From an unicellular cyanobacterium SU2 (GTDB lineage: Bacteria > Cyanobacteriota > Cyanobacteriia > Cyanobacteriales > Microcystaceae), in contig NEED01000023.1 of the NCBI GenBank assembly GCA_002110465.1, positions 519,297 to 583,296 on the forward strand: a DNA stretch of 64,000 nucleotides, given 5' to 3'. The first letter of the stretch is position 1. Each line of letters begins with the position of its first letter. The position numbers and the translations under genes were made by a program. The notes beneath the pieces were generated by a model, which ran no database searches, was not told the DNA's origin, and saw nothing but the letters and a program-made list of their open reading frames with translations. This document shows positions 8,368-16,986 of this stretch, piece by piece.

Positions 8368-9966
8368 ATGGCACAAGCACCCGTATCTCCAGTGGTACTG
8401 GTGATTCTAGACGGCTGGGGTTATCGTCCATCCCAAGAAAACAACGCCATTGCTCTAGCCAAGACTCCAGTCATGGACTGCCTTTGGACTACCTATCCCC
8501 GTACTTTAATTGAAACCTCTGGTAAAGATGTAGGATTGCCCCAAGGTCAAATGGGTAACTCAGAAGTTGGACATCTCAATCTAGGTGCGGGTCGCATCGT
8601 CCCCCAGGAATTAGTTCGCATCTCTGATGCGGTAGAAGACGGTTCCTTATTAAAAAATCCTCAATTAGTTGAAATTTGCCAAGAAGTTCGTTCTCGTAAA
8701 GGAAAACTGCATTTAATCGGTTTATGTTCTGAAGGAGGAGTCCATTCTCACCTCAATCATTTACTAGGATTATTAGATTTAGCCAAAGAGCAAAATCTTG
8801 AGCAAGTTTGTGTTCATGCTATCACTGACGGTCGGGATACTAATCCGACTCAAGGGATCAATGCTATTCAAAAAATTGAGTCACATATTGATCAAATTGG
8901 ACTAGGACAAATTGTCACCCTCAGTGGCCGTTACTATGCAATGGATCGCGATCGCCGTTGGGATCGCATAGAAAAAGCATACAATGTCCTAACCCAAGAT
9001 GGCACAGGGGACGGCCGTTCAACCAAGGAAGTGCTTCAAGATTTCTACAGCAAAGATCTCACCGATGAGTTTATCCTCCCCACTCGTATTGCTCCAGGAG
9101 CGATTGAACCAGGAGATGGGGTCATTTTCTTTAATTTCCGTCCTGATCGAGCGAGGCAGATGTGCTACGCATTGACCTCACCTGAGTTTGATGGGTTTGA
9201 ACGAGAACCAATTCAGCCCCTGAGTTTCGTAACCTTTACCCAATATGACCCTCAACTTCAGGTAAATGTTGCCTTTGAACCCCAAAATCTTAACAATATT
9301 TTAGGGGAAGTAGTCGCCCGTCAAGGATTAAAACAATTCCGCACCGCCGAAACCGAAAAATATCCCCACGTTACCTATTTCTTTAACGGAGGATTAGAAA
9401 ATCCTTTTGAGGGAGAAGATCGTGAATTAATCCAAAGTCCGATGGTGGCTACCTATGATAAAGCCCCAACCATGTCAGCAGAAGCGGTTACTAATGCCGC
9501 TTGTAATGCCATTGAAAAAGGAATTTATTCCCTAGTGGTGATTAACTATGCCAACCCGGATATGGTAGGCCATACAGGGAATATAGTCGCAGCAATTGAG
9601 GCCGTAGAAACCGTTGATAACTCTTTGGGACAGTTACTAACGAGTATTAGTAAAATGGGGGGAACCGCCATAATCACTGCCGATCACGGCAACGCTGAGG
9701 TAATGAGAGATGACCAAGGAAACCCTTGGACAGCCCATACCACTAACCCGGTTCCCTTGATTGTGGTTGAAGGAGAAAAACAAAAAATCCCTGGCCACGG
9801 TGGCGTAGTTGAACTTAGAGACAATGGAAAACTGGCAGATGTTGCTCCAACCATCCTTGAAATCTTACAATTATCACAGCCAGAAGAAATGACAGGGCGA
9901 TCGCTGATTAAACCCGTTGAGGTAGATATTAAAGTAAATCGCACTCCTATTCGCATTTCTCGTTAA
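8368..9966 (+). CDS. gpmI: 2,3-bisphosphoglycerate-independent phosphoglycerate mutase
   Basis: 532 residues from ATG 8368. It interconverts 3- and 2-phosphoglycerate in glycolysis and gluconeogenesis, using two Mn ions and a phosphoserine intermediate. The metal-binding motif ILDGWGYRPS holds D15, and the catalytic serine is S65 in GQMGNSEVGHLNLGAGR. DGRDTNP, NFRPDRARQM and the C-terminal ITADHGNAE metal motif are also present. An in-frame GTG lies nine bases upstream (8359), but MAQAPVSPV matches the family start better and AGGTG sits at a suitable distance. A 23-bp gap separates it from secG, suggesting co-transcription. Confidence 0.95.
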   Translation: MAQAPVSPVVLVILDGWGYRPSQENNAIALAKTPVMDCLWTTYPRTLIETSGKDVGLPQGQMGNSEVGHLNLGAGRIVPQELVRISDAVEDGSLLKNPQLVEICQEVRSRKGKLHLIGLCSEGGVHSHLNHLLGLLDLAKEQNLEQVCVHAITDGRDTNPTQGINAIQKIESHIDQIGLGQIVTLSGRYYAMDRDRRWDRIEKAYNVLTQDGTGDGRSTKEVLQDFYSKDLTDEFILPTRIAPGAIEPGDGVIFFNFRPDRARQMCYALTSPEFDGFEREPIQPLSFVTFTQYDPQLQVNVAFEPQNLNNILGEVVARQGLKQFRTAETEKYPHVTYFFNGGLENPFEGEDRELIQSPMVATYDKAPTMSAEAVTNAACNAIEKGIYSLVVINYANPDMVGHTGNIVAAIEAVETVDNSLGQLLTSISKMGGTAIITADHGNAEVMRDDQGNPWTAHTTNPVPLIVVEGEKQKIPGHGGVVELRDNGKLADVAPTILEILQLSQPEEMTGRSLIKPVEVDIKVNRTPIRISR

Positions 9967-9989
9967 TTTACCCTTTTTTTGAACATTTT

Positions 9990-10229
9990 ATGACTCTTCC
10001 ACAATTACTACACATTATTTGGGCAGTTTCAGCTGCTTTGCTGATCATTTTTGTCCTCTTACACAGTCCCAAAGGGGACGGAATTGGAGGGATAGGGGGA
10101 CAAGCCCAATTATTTACCAGTGCTAAAAGTGCAGAGAAAACTCTCAACCAGATTACTTGGAGTTTGAGTACAGTGTTTATTGCACTGACCATTGTGTTAA
10201 GTGCTGGATGGTTGAATCCTCCCCAGTAA
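9990..10229 (+). CDS. secG: Preprotein translocase subunit SecG
   Basis: 79 residues with two transmembrane helices (about residues 4-22 and 55-73) joined by the typical glycine-rich loop LLHSPKGDGIGGIGGQAQLF. It is the small stimulatory subunit of the SecYEG channel in the plasma and thylakoid membranes. It begins 23 bp after gpmI and is probably co-transcribed with it, an arrangement I recall from other cyanobacteria. Length and topology are normal. Confidence 0.92.
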   Translation: MTLPQLLHIIWAVSAALLIIFVLLHSPKGDGIGGIGGQAQLFTSAKSAEKTLNQITWSLSTVFIALTIVLSAGWLNPPQ

Positions 10230-10308
10230 ATCACGATGGTGGGGAATGAGGAGACAAGGGAAAATCTTTTGGAGATAAATACTCTTTCCTAGGGAATTTT
10301 ATAGCTCA

Positions 10309-11112
10309 ATGCTCTGGATAATTAGGATTATTAATCAAAGACAGCGTTTCTGGTGGAAATATCAGAAATATTTTTTTCTCTTAGGATTAACGTTGATAGT
10401 CTCAGTGGGAGTATTTTTTGCCGACTCTATAAACGCCCAGACAGATGAATTAGAAAAGTCTCTCCCTCCTTTACAATCTCATCCCCTACCCCCAACCCTA
10501 GTTCAGTGGAAAGATCGCCACAACTCAGGGGATTATTTTGACCAGATATCCCTCACTCCTGTGGGCTATTTAATTTGGTCAGAATTTCCCATTAAAATCT
10601 ATTTAGATCGCCCTAGTAATCCTGATGATCCTGCGGCGATTACCCGTCGTTTTAATAACTGGGTAGACGCTGTTACTCAAGCGATCGCTGAGTGGCAAGA
10701 GTATTTGCCTGTGGTAAACGTTAAAGACCCAAAACTAGCTGATATTGTTATAGAAAGAACTGAACCACCTTTAGATACCAGTTTTGACTCCGAGACGGGA
10801 CAATTAAACATTCCTAGAGCCAGATCAGCCCAAACCAGTTATGATTTTTATCTGACTAAGGATAAGTCTCCTATCCTACGCCATCGCATGACCATTAAGA
10901 TTAGTCCTCGTTTAAGTAAATTATCAATTTTGTCAGCGTCTCGTCATGAACTAGGTCACGCATTAGGAATTTGGGGACACAGTGATCAACAAACCGATGC
11001 GCTATATTTTTCTCAAGTCCGAAACCTTCCCTCTATTTCTGGACGGGATATTAATACGTTAAAAAAGATTTATCAACAACCGACTAGATTGGGGTGGAGA
11101 TTACCTAATTAA
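10309..11112 (+). CDS. Metzincin-like zinc protease, membrane-anchored or secreted
   Basis: 267 residues. One hydrophobic segment (residues 21-37) should act as an uncleaved anchor or signal peptide, placing the rest outside the cytoplasm. The zinc motif HELGHALGIWGH (H213, E214, H217, G220, H224) fits the metzincin/matrixin consensus HExxHxxGxxH. The following stretch TDALYFSQVRN holds Leu where the metzincin Met-turn normally has Met. The segment PIKIYLDRP...FNNWVDAVTQAIAEWQEY resembles the N-terminal half of matrixin-type domains. It follows secG by 79 bp on the same strand. The substrate is unknown. Confidence 0.75.
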   Translation: MLWIIRIINQRQRFWWKYQKYFFLLGLTLIVSVGVFFADSINAQTDELEKSLPPLQSHPLPPTLVQWKDRHNSGDYFDQISLTPVGYLIWSEFPIKIYLDRPSNPDDPAAITRRFNNWVDAVTQAIAEWQEYLPVVNVKDPKLADIVIERTEPPLDTSFDSETGQLNIPRARSAQTSYDFYLTKDKSPILRHRMTIKISPRLSKLSILSASRHELGHALGIWGHSDQQTDALYFSQVRNLPSISGRDINTLKKIYQQPTRLGWRLPN

Positions 11113-11227
11113 AAACAAAATCGTCAAACAGATCCAAACTTATACGTGGGGAGTAGTTCTGCTAAGTGGGTTATAGTAGAAGGTGTGTAATAGTGAAAAA
11201 TAGGTAAACCCCATTTTTGGAGTTCTA

Positions 11228-11551
11228 ATGGCATTCAATTTTGATTTTTTTGCTTCTGAACCAGGAGAACAAGACACCAACGCTCTTATCCAATACCTAC
11301 AACAACAACATCCTGAGACATTAGCTCGCATTGCCCAATCTGCCAGTCCAGAAATTAAGCAAATCATCACCCAAAACGTGCAAGGATTAGTGGGAATGCT
11401 ACCATCAGAAGATTTTAACACTCAAGTAACAACAGATCGAGAAAACTTGGCTAATCTTTTAGCCTCTGCTATGATGACAGGCTATTTTTTAGGCCAGATG
11501 GAACAGAGAAAAAACCTAGAGGTTAATTTATCTAATACAGACTCACTGTAG
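11228..11551 (+). CDS. DUF760 family protein
   Basis: 107 residues, a conserved family of cyanobacteria and plastids with no known function. Characteristic segments are NALIQYLQQQHPETLARIA, SPEIKQIITQNVQGLVGMLP and LANLLASAMMTGYFLGQMEQ. It is predicted to be soluble and mostly helical. A GGAG sits six bases before ATG 11228. It stands alone, with an inverted repeat (GGGACAAG/CTTGTCCC) downstream at 11575-11627. Confidence 0.8.
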   Translation: MAFNFDFFASEPGEQDTNALIQYLQQQHPETLARIAQSASPEIKQIITQNVQGLVGMLPSEDFNTQVTTDRENLANLLASAMMTGYFLGQMEQRKNLEVNLSNTDSL

Positions 11552-11574
11552 GGTTTCTCCGAGTTATAGGGATT

Positions 11575-11627
11575 GGGACAAGGAAACAGTGATTAACTTG
11601 ATATTATTAGTTTATTTCTCTTGTCCC
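11575..11627. repeat. Inverted repeat downstream of the DUF760 gene
   Basis: GGGACAAG (11575-11582) pairs with CTTGTCCC (11620-11627) across a 37-base AT-rich loop, followed by TTGCTTTT. It could end transcription from the DUF760 gene, but the loop is long. Confidence 0.35.
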
Positions 11628-11646
11628 TTGCTTTTCTAGCTTGAAA

Positions 11647-11742
11647 TTAACCCCCTTTCGCAAAACTTCCCATGACTAATGCAGATAGTAAAATGCCAGG
11701 GAATAATAAGGCAATGAGTAAGGCGAGTTGATCGACTGTCAT
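11647..11742 (-). CDS. Small single-helix membrane protein (31 residues), unassigned
   Basis: ATG at 11740-11742 opens a 31-codon frame: MTVDQLALLIALLFPGILLS followed by ALVMGSFAKGG. It has one clear transmembrane helix and a short glycine-rich tail. It resembles the small photosystem, cytochrome and NDH subunits of cyanobacteria in size and layout, but I do not recognise it as PsaM, PsaI, PsbM, PsbT, PetL, PetG or Psb30. The ribosome site is weak. It lies alone between the DUF760 gene and pxcA. Confidence 0.5.
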   Translation of the reverse strand: MTVDQLALLIALLFPGILLSALVMGSFAKGG

Positions 11743-11888
11743 TTTTGTTAGCTCTATTTCAATTCATTATTCTGTTAACTTAACCTATTTTTTTAGATAT
11801 TTTCGTCAGTTAATTAAATTTTAAGGGAGTGACTTAATTCTTATGTAGGATTTTTACTTTGATGTGAGATGTAATATCTATCCCTGAG

Positions 11889-13265
11889 TTATTCATTCAT
11901 ATTTTTATAAGTCGCCACCGCAGAAGGTGATATGCGGTTAAGATAACGGAAAATCCAATATTTCAAAACCGTATCTAAAATCACTGGGAAAGTCGCAATA
12001 AACAGAAAATTGAACTCTTGGTTTTCTGGAAGTCCCAAGTGACGAGAAACTCCTTGTAAAATTACTTCCCATCCGTGGGGAGAGTGGAACCCCACAAACA
12101 TATCAGTAAATAGAATAATCAAAAATGCTTTAGCTGGATCACTTAACCCATAGAGAATTTCATCAAGAAAAGACTTAACCACTTCGATTTCTTTTTTGCT
12201 AGTTGCTATAACAACAAAGAAAGCAACAAAAGAAAAAATATCGGCAAAAATATTGGCAATTGAATCTATTCCTTGATGTCGATATTCATCGGTAATTTCT
12301 TCAGCTTTATGTCTAACTTGTTCTTCTATTTTTTCAGAAGTTAATTCTGGACCCAATCCAATGAGTCCCCTAAATCTTAGGGTTTCTTCATAATGTTGCA
12401 ATTCTCTTAATGCTTCTTCTTCTAAATCTCGATTAATAAAAACCACTTGTTCATGACTGGTAAAGTAACTCTCTACAATCGGTGTTAAGAAAAAAGTTTT
12501 AGTTAATTGATGAGTCAGTAACGGAACAATAATTAATAATAAAATAAACTTAATTGATAAAGCAGTTCTATAACGAGATTTACGGTATTTAACTAATACT
12601 TGTTCTTCGGTTTCTCCTGATTTAGGATCAATTTCTTGTTTAATGCGATTGAGAGTATTGATAAAAGATCTCGGAAGGACCCCAGTCTTTTTAGAAGCAG
12701 AGGCTAAATTAGAATCATCATTATTTTTTTTCGGATTAACAGGAGGCTGTTTTAATTGAGGAGAATTTCCTTGATTTTCAGAGTTTAACCGATTTTGCTT
12801 GATGTTTTTGTCAAGAGAAATTGCATCAGTTTTATGCTCTGTTTCTGGATAAAAATCAGGAGTTTTATAATGCTCCGTTATCTCATCAATGAACTTAAGT
12901 TTTTCAAAAATAATAGAAGTATTGGTTTCTTGATGCTGGCGATCGCGTTGATTTCCTAAATGAGTTTTTTTATCTTGTAGATCAGAGATATTTAAAAAAA
13001 GACGACTTGCTTTAAAAACCCCTAATCCCATCTTAATATTTTGCAAATACCCATTAACTTCTGTTTCAAAATAAGTAACAACACTTGCCCCATAATTAGA
13101 ATTTTCAGCCGATACTTTTTTTCCTCCAAAATGTTTATTTTCAATTTCTTGAATTTTTATAGCAGATTTATAAGCACGATTTAATGCTCTTTCAGGAGTT
13201 GCTAAGAACCAATCTGAGGTATGTTGAATAAAGGATTTAAGTTTCATGGGAATGGGAACTTGCAT
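11889..13265 (-). CDS. pxcA: Proton extrusion protein PxcA (CemA/CotA family)
   Basis: 458 residues. PxcA is needed for light-induced proton extrusion and for acid tolerance; plastid CemA (Ycf10) is the homologue. The N-terminal soluble half carries the family segment WFLATPERALNRAYKSAIKI and a charged variable linker. The C-terminal half has four hydrophobic segments (IKFILLLIIVPLLTHQL; SIANIFADIFSFVAFFVVIA; AFLIILFTDMFVGFHSPHGW; FNFLFIATFPVILDTVLKYW). The invariant FHSPHGWE is intact. The start is either M1 (13265) or M7 (13247); neither has a good ribosome site. It is divergent from the recombinase-family gene at 13323. Confidence 0.92.
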   Translation of the reverse strand: MQVPIPMKLKSFIQHTSDWFLATPERALNRAYKSAIKIQEIENKHFGGKKVSAENSNYGASVVTYFETEVNGYLQNIKMGLGVFKASRLFLNISDLQDKKTHLGNQRDRQHQETNTSIIFEKLKFIDEITEHYKTPDFYPETEHKTDAISLDKNIKQNRLNSENQGNSPQLKQPPVNPKKNNDDSNLASASKKTGVLPRSFINTLNRIKQEIDPKSGETEEQVLVKYRKSRYRTALSIKFILLLIIVPLLTHQLTKTFFLTPIVESYFTSHEQVVFINRDLEEEALRELQHYEETLRFRGLIGLGPELTSEKIEEQVRHKAEEITDEYRHQGIDSIANIFADIFSFVAFFVVIATSKKEIEVVKSFLDEILYGLSDPAKAFLIILFTDMFVGFHSPHGWEVILQGVSRHLGLPENQEFNFLFIATFPVILDTVLKYWIFRYLNRISPSAVATYKNMNE

Positions 13266-13322
13266 TCTTAAAATAAGAAGATTGTATCTAGTATGTTAAC
13301 AAATTAAATCAAGGAGCCTGTC

Positions 13323-15473
13323 GTGAATAGTAAATCTCTTTGGATTGAAGGAACAACTCGCAGTGGGAAAACAACCCGTCTTGTTCAGGAATTTTGTCAG
13401 TGGGTTAAGGAAAAACATAATTTCCCTCAAGGAATGTCTCTTCCTGATTTCGTCCCTAAAAATTTAGCCTCTTCACTGTTAGTTTTGTCAGCAAATGGTG
13501 ATAATCGCCGAGAATTTGCTGACCAACTTGCTTTATCTGTTCAAGGAAGTTACGCGATCATTTGTAAAACTCCTCTAGGATTTTTTAGGGATGAAGTTAT
13601 CCTGTTTTGGCCACTTTTGTTTGAAGAATTAACGTTAAAAGCTCAATTTCCTTTACTCTTACGACCAGAAACAGAACAGGAATTAGCCACTCAATTATGG
13701 CAATCGCAATTAAATCAGGCTAACTTTCAACTAACCCAAATGAGTGAGTCTCGCTTTGTCCGTCAAACCTTAGATTTATTGCAGCTTGCGGGGGCTAGTG
13801 GTGTTCGGACAGAAGATATCCCCTACATTCTAGAACAGGGTTTACCTGAAAGCGATCGCTATAATGATTCCTTAAATAACCCAGAATCGTCTCTAGAGTC
13901 AGAAGCACAACTAAGAGGAAAATTAATCTCAGAATGGCAAAAATGGTGTTTAGATAGAGGTTTACTCACCTATGGATTAGTTTATACTCTCTATTGGCGA
14001 TATCTTCTCCCTAATCCTAAATATCAAGAACATTTAATCAATCGCTATCAAGGGATTTTCGCGGACGATGTAGATGATTATCCAGCGATCGCCAAAGATT
14101 TATTTGACTTGCTTCTTGATCATGGGGCATTTGGGGTGTTTACCTACAATTATGATGGTCAAATACGCTTAGGGCTAAACGCCGATCCTCACTATCTATC
14201 TAAACTAGCCTCCCGTTGTCGGGTAGAAGTGTTACCTTCCCCTCCAGGACTAGCTAGTAACTGCGGGGAATTATTGGTGAAATTAGCCACTGATCCCTCA
14301 GAAATAAGGAATTTACCTGACTGTATTCAATCGATTCAAACTATCTCTCGTGCGGACTTATTACGCCAAACCGCAGAATTAATTATTAAAACAGTTAAAA
14401 TTGATCAAGTTGCTCCCGAAGACATCGCCATTATCGCCCCAGGATTAGACGAAATTGCCCGTTATACTTTGATTTCTATTATTTCAACAGCAGGAATTCC
14501 CATTCAACCCCTCAATGAGCAGCGATCGCTCATTAGTTGTCCCCTAGTTCGCGCTTTATTATCCTTATTAGGATTGGTGTATCCAGGGTTAGGAAGACTA
14601 GTTTTAGCCGATGATGTGGCCCAAATGTTGACGGTATTGAGTCAACAACCCACAGAAGAGGCTCAAACATTAGTTCCGGCGATCGATCCCGTTAGGGCGG
14701 GCTTAATTGCGGATTATTGTTATCATATTGACCCAGAATGTCCCAAATTATTACCCGTTGAAACCTTTTCTCGTTGGGATCGCCTGGGACATCGTTCTAC
14801 CCAAGCTTATCAAGCAATTTGTCAATGGATCGCTGAGAGTCAAACTCTGTTACAAAACGAACTCTTAACCACGCCAGTAATTCTGTTAGATCGTGCCATT
14901 AAACGCTTTGTGACGATGGGGAGTAACTTACCCTATGATCAACTGGCCGCATTGCGAGAATTGATGGAAACAGCCCAGCATTTTTGGGAAGTTGATCGCC
15001 GTTTACGTCAACATAATCCCACACCTCCACCGCAACGGGAAACCCTGATAGAGTTTATTCAATTGTTGCGTCGAGGAACCATTACCGCTAATCCTAGACC
15101 AGTTCGTTATTTTGGGAAAAGGTCAGGTTTTGTTACCTTAGCAACGATTTTTCAATATCGTTCTCTACGTCATTCCCACCGTTGGCAATTTTGGCTAGAT
15201 GCGTCTTCGGTTTTATGGGAAAAAGGAGGGGCATCGGTGTTATTTAGCGCGCCTTTATTTTTGCGGGAATGGTCTGGACGAATGTTAACCGCTGAAGATG
15301 AATTTGAAGTCGATAAAGCCCGTTTAGAACGCATTCTAAGGGACTTATTGGGACGGGTTGAGGAAAAAGTTATTCTTTGTCACAGCGATCTCAGTGTTAG
15401 GGGAACTGAACAGACTGGCCCTTTATTGACGTTAGCGAATGGATCTCTAGAAGTTGAGGGAATGAGTGGGTGA
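13323..15473 (+). CDS. Cyanobacterial recombinase-family protein with N-terminal P-loop (AddB/RecC-like?)
   Basis: 716 residues, GTG start with AAGGAG seven bases upstream. The N-terminus has a Walker A motif (EGTTRSGKTTR, residues 9-19). NRYQGIFADDVDDYPAIAKD and GVFTYNYDGQIRLGLNADPH look like Walker B and following motifs of UvrD/AddB-type helicase folds. The middle (IAIIAPGLDEIARYTLISII; RSLISCPLVRALLSLLGLVY) resembles AddB/RecC-like domain 2. It lacks an obvious C-terminal iron-sulfur nuclease motif (the C-terminus is HSDLSVRGTEQTGPLLTLAN), so it may be a structural or inactive helicase subunit. Homologues are annotated as recombinase family protein; the role in double-strand break repair is inferred. 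Confidence 0.6.
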   Translation: MNSKSLWIEGTTRSGKTTRLVQEFCQWVKEKHNFPQGMSLPDFVPKNLASSLLVLSANGDNRREFADQLALSVQGSYAIICKTPLGFFRDEVILFWPLLFEELTLKAQFPLLLRPETEQELATQLWQSQLNQANFQLTQMSESRFVRQTLDLLQLAGASGVRTEDIPYILEQGLPESDRYNDSLNNPESSLESEAQLRGKLISEWQKWCLDRGLLTYGLVYTLYWRYLLPNPKYQEHLINRYQGIFADDVDDYPAIAKDLFDLLLDHGAFGVFTYNYDGQIRLGLNADPHYLSKLASRCRVEVLPSPPGLASNCGELLVKLATDPSEIRNLPDCIQSIQTISRADLLRQTAELIIKTVKIDQVAPEDIAIIAPGLDEIARYTLISIISTAGIPIQPLNEQRSLISCPLVRALLSLLGLVYPGLGRLVLADDVAQMLTVLSQQPTEEAQTLVPAIDPVRAGLIADYCYHIDPECPKLLPVETFSRWDRLGHRSTQAYQAICQWIAESQTLLQNELLTTPVILLDRAIKRFVTMGSNLPYDQLAALRELMETAQHFWEVDRRLRQHNPTPPPQRETLIEFIQLLRRGTITANPRPVRYFGKRSGFVTLATIFQYRSLRHSHRWQFWLDASSVLWEKGGASVLFSAPLFLREWSGRMLTAEDEFEVDKARLERILRDLLGRVEEKVILCHSDLSVRGTEQTGPLLTLANGSLEVEGMSG

Positions 15474-15561
15474 GAGGGTTAGAAACAGAAGTCAAAAATC
15501 TCCTCAAACCTACTCATTTTTTACCTTGGTTAAGCCTAAATATCTAGATGGAAAAGAAAGC

Positions 15562-15645
15562 ATGAACGATGTAGTTGTTCCCACAACAGCAACTATCAAT
15601 GGTTTAGTCGGTTGGATGATTCTAGAAAGAACCCTGAAACCTTAA
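15562..15645 (+). CDS. Possible 27-residue ORF (uncertain)
   Basis: ATG 15562 opens MNDVVVPTTATINGLVGWMI followed by LERTLKP and a TAA. A GGAAAAG lies a few bases upstream, and a perfect 8-bp hairpin begins 15 bp after the stop. Such short frames arise by chance; I do not recognise it. It is listed because of the combined ribosome site and following hairpin. Confidence 0.2.
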   Translation: MNDVVVPTTATINGLVGWMILERTLKP

Positions 15646-15659
15646 CCAAAACCATTATT

Positions 15660-15685
15660 TTCTCTAAATTTCTTATCTTAGAGAA
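15660..15685 (+). terminator. Stem-loop, possible terminator
   Basis: TTCTCTAA (15660-15667) pairs perfectly with TTAGAGAA (15678-15685) around a 10-base loop, with a short T-run after it. It is AT-rich and weaker than the other terminators in the window. Confidence 0.4.
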
Positions 15686-16133
15686 TTTGAATTGAAACAA
15701 AAAAACCTCATTTCTACTTTCAAAACTGAGTCAATTTTTTCTGACATTTTAAAAGGAAAACGTCAATTAACCCGAAGAAATATACAAGAACTTTAGCAAA
15801 TTTTTAAGTTTGCTTCGGCTGCTTTTCTTCCCCAGCCTGATCATGGTATGATATACTAACTCAGGTTACGACAAATGCCATCCTTAAATTATTTGAACAT
15901 TATTGGTTCTGGTGTTTCCTATTCTTGATCAAAATCCTGAACAAACCTCAATTTTAAGAAAACTTAAGAAAAATTTCATAAAATCTTCAAACAGGTTACT
16001 GTAGTCTGTTTAAAAGCTGTCAATCAAAAAAATTATTTATTAACTCAAAAAAATTATAAAACTTAAACATTTGAGTCAGCTATCAGTAAAATTGCTGATT
16101 TACGGTGAATATAAGAAAAAAAGAGAGTAAAGT

Positions 16134-16823
16134 ATGGAAAGTAAGGCAATTTCTCCTTGCAATTGGAGGCAATCAGAAGAATCATCAGAAAATTCAGATA
16201 ATCATTGGTATTCTGCTGCAATTTGGAATGGTTCGATAGAGGAGCAAGAAATCTCAGACGAAGGGTTACGAGTATGTGTTAGGGAAAAAGCTGAACAAGA
16301 AGACTATCGAGGAGCCATTACCCTACTTAACCAATTAATTCTCCGTCATCCTAACAGTGCCATGGATTACAATAATCGAGGGTTAATGTACTGCAAGCAA
16401 GGAGACTATCTCAGGGCGATGGAAGATTTTGAGCAAGCCATTATCCTAAACCCTTACCTAGATAAAGCCTATAATAATCGAGGAAATTGTCAAGCAGATT
16501 TAGGTGACTTAGTCAAGGCATTAGAAGACTACGAAATCGCCTTAGATCTCAATCCTTATAATCAAAGAGCGTGGACTAACAAAGGAATTACTTTACGAGA
16601 ATTAGAATGGTATGATTTGGCCTTAGAAACCTTCGATTTTTCCCTAGTGATAGGAAAAACCCTTCAAGGAAGGATTTATGGAGAACGAGGATATACTTAC
16701 CATCTTAGGGGAGATTGGAACTGCGCGATCGCAGATTATCGCCGCGCTTTATCAGAATTATCAACCAGCGATCGTTACAGACACAAAGTCCAACAGTGGT
16801 TATCAGAACTCCTCAATTTTTAA
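16134..16823 (+). CDS. Tetratricopeptide repeat protein
   Basis: 229 residues. After a polar N-terminus of about 45 residues come five TPR-like helices pairs, for example AITLLNQLILRHPNSAMDYN, YLRAMEDFEQAIILNPYLDK and LVKALEDYEIALDLNPYNQR, each ending in the NPxxxxAxxNRG turn. The protein is cytoplasmic by appearance and probably acts as a scaffold; no partner can be named. It has a long AT-rich upstream region (15474-16133) and is followed by glgB after 163 bp. Confidence 0.8.
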   Translation: MESKAISPCNWRQSEESSENSDNHWYSAAIWNGSIEEQEISDEGLRVCVREKAEQEDYRGAITLLNQLILRHPNSAMDYNNRGLMYCKQGDYLRAMEDFEQAIILNPYLDKAYNNRGNCQADLGDLVKALEDYEIALDLNPYNQRAWTNKGITLRELEWYDLALETFDFSLVIGKTLQGRIYGERGYTYHLRGDWNCAIADYRRALSELSTSDRYRHKVQQWLSELLNF

Positions 16824-16986
16824 CCGCGTGATCTCCTTGAGAGCGTTTCCTTACGGTTATACTTAGATATATAACTTATCCGAAAAAACGGCTAGAAGCG
16901 CGTGGATTTAGAATGCACAATCGTGCTAAGTAGTAAGATGCACTAGGGCAGTTTTGCCTTCGGAGTTTGTTAATATTGGTAACCGA

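Larger units (their letters stand above)
15474..16133. other. 660-bp intergenic region with one hairpin and a tiny ORF
   Basis: It contains the 27-codon ORF at 15562-15645 and the hairpin at 15660-15685, listed separately. The remaining AT-rich sequence up to the TPR gene has a TATGATATAC box (15846) and a 6-bp inverted repeat, AAACAG/CTGTTT, near 15990-16012. No longer gene or RNA family was recognised. Confidence 0.5.

Noticed and set aside
8187-8369. 60-codon minus-strand frame (MIFTYLIVFSCTLMIPF...)
   Set aside because: Overlaps the gpmI start and ribosome site; no family similarity; AT-rich leader sequence gives hydrophobic codons by chance.
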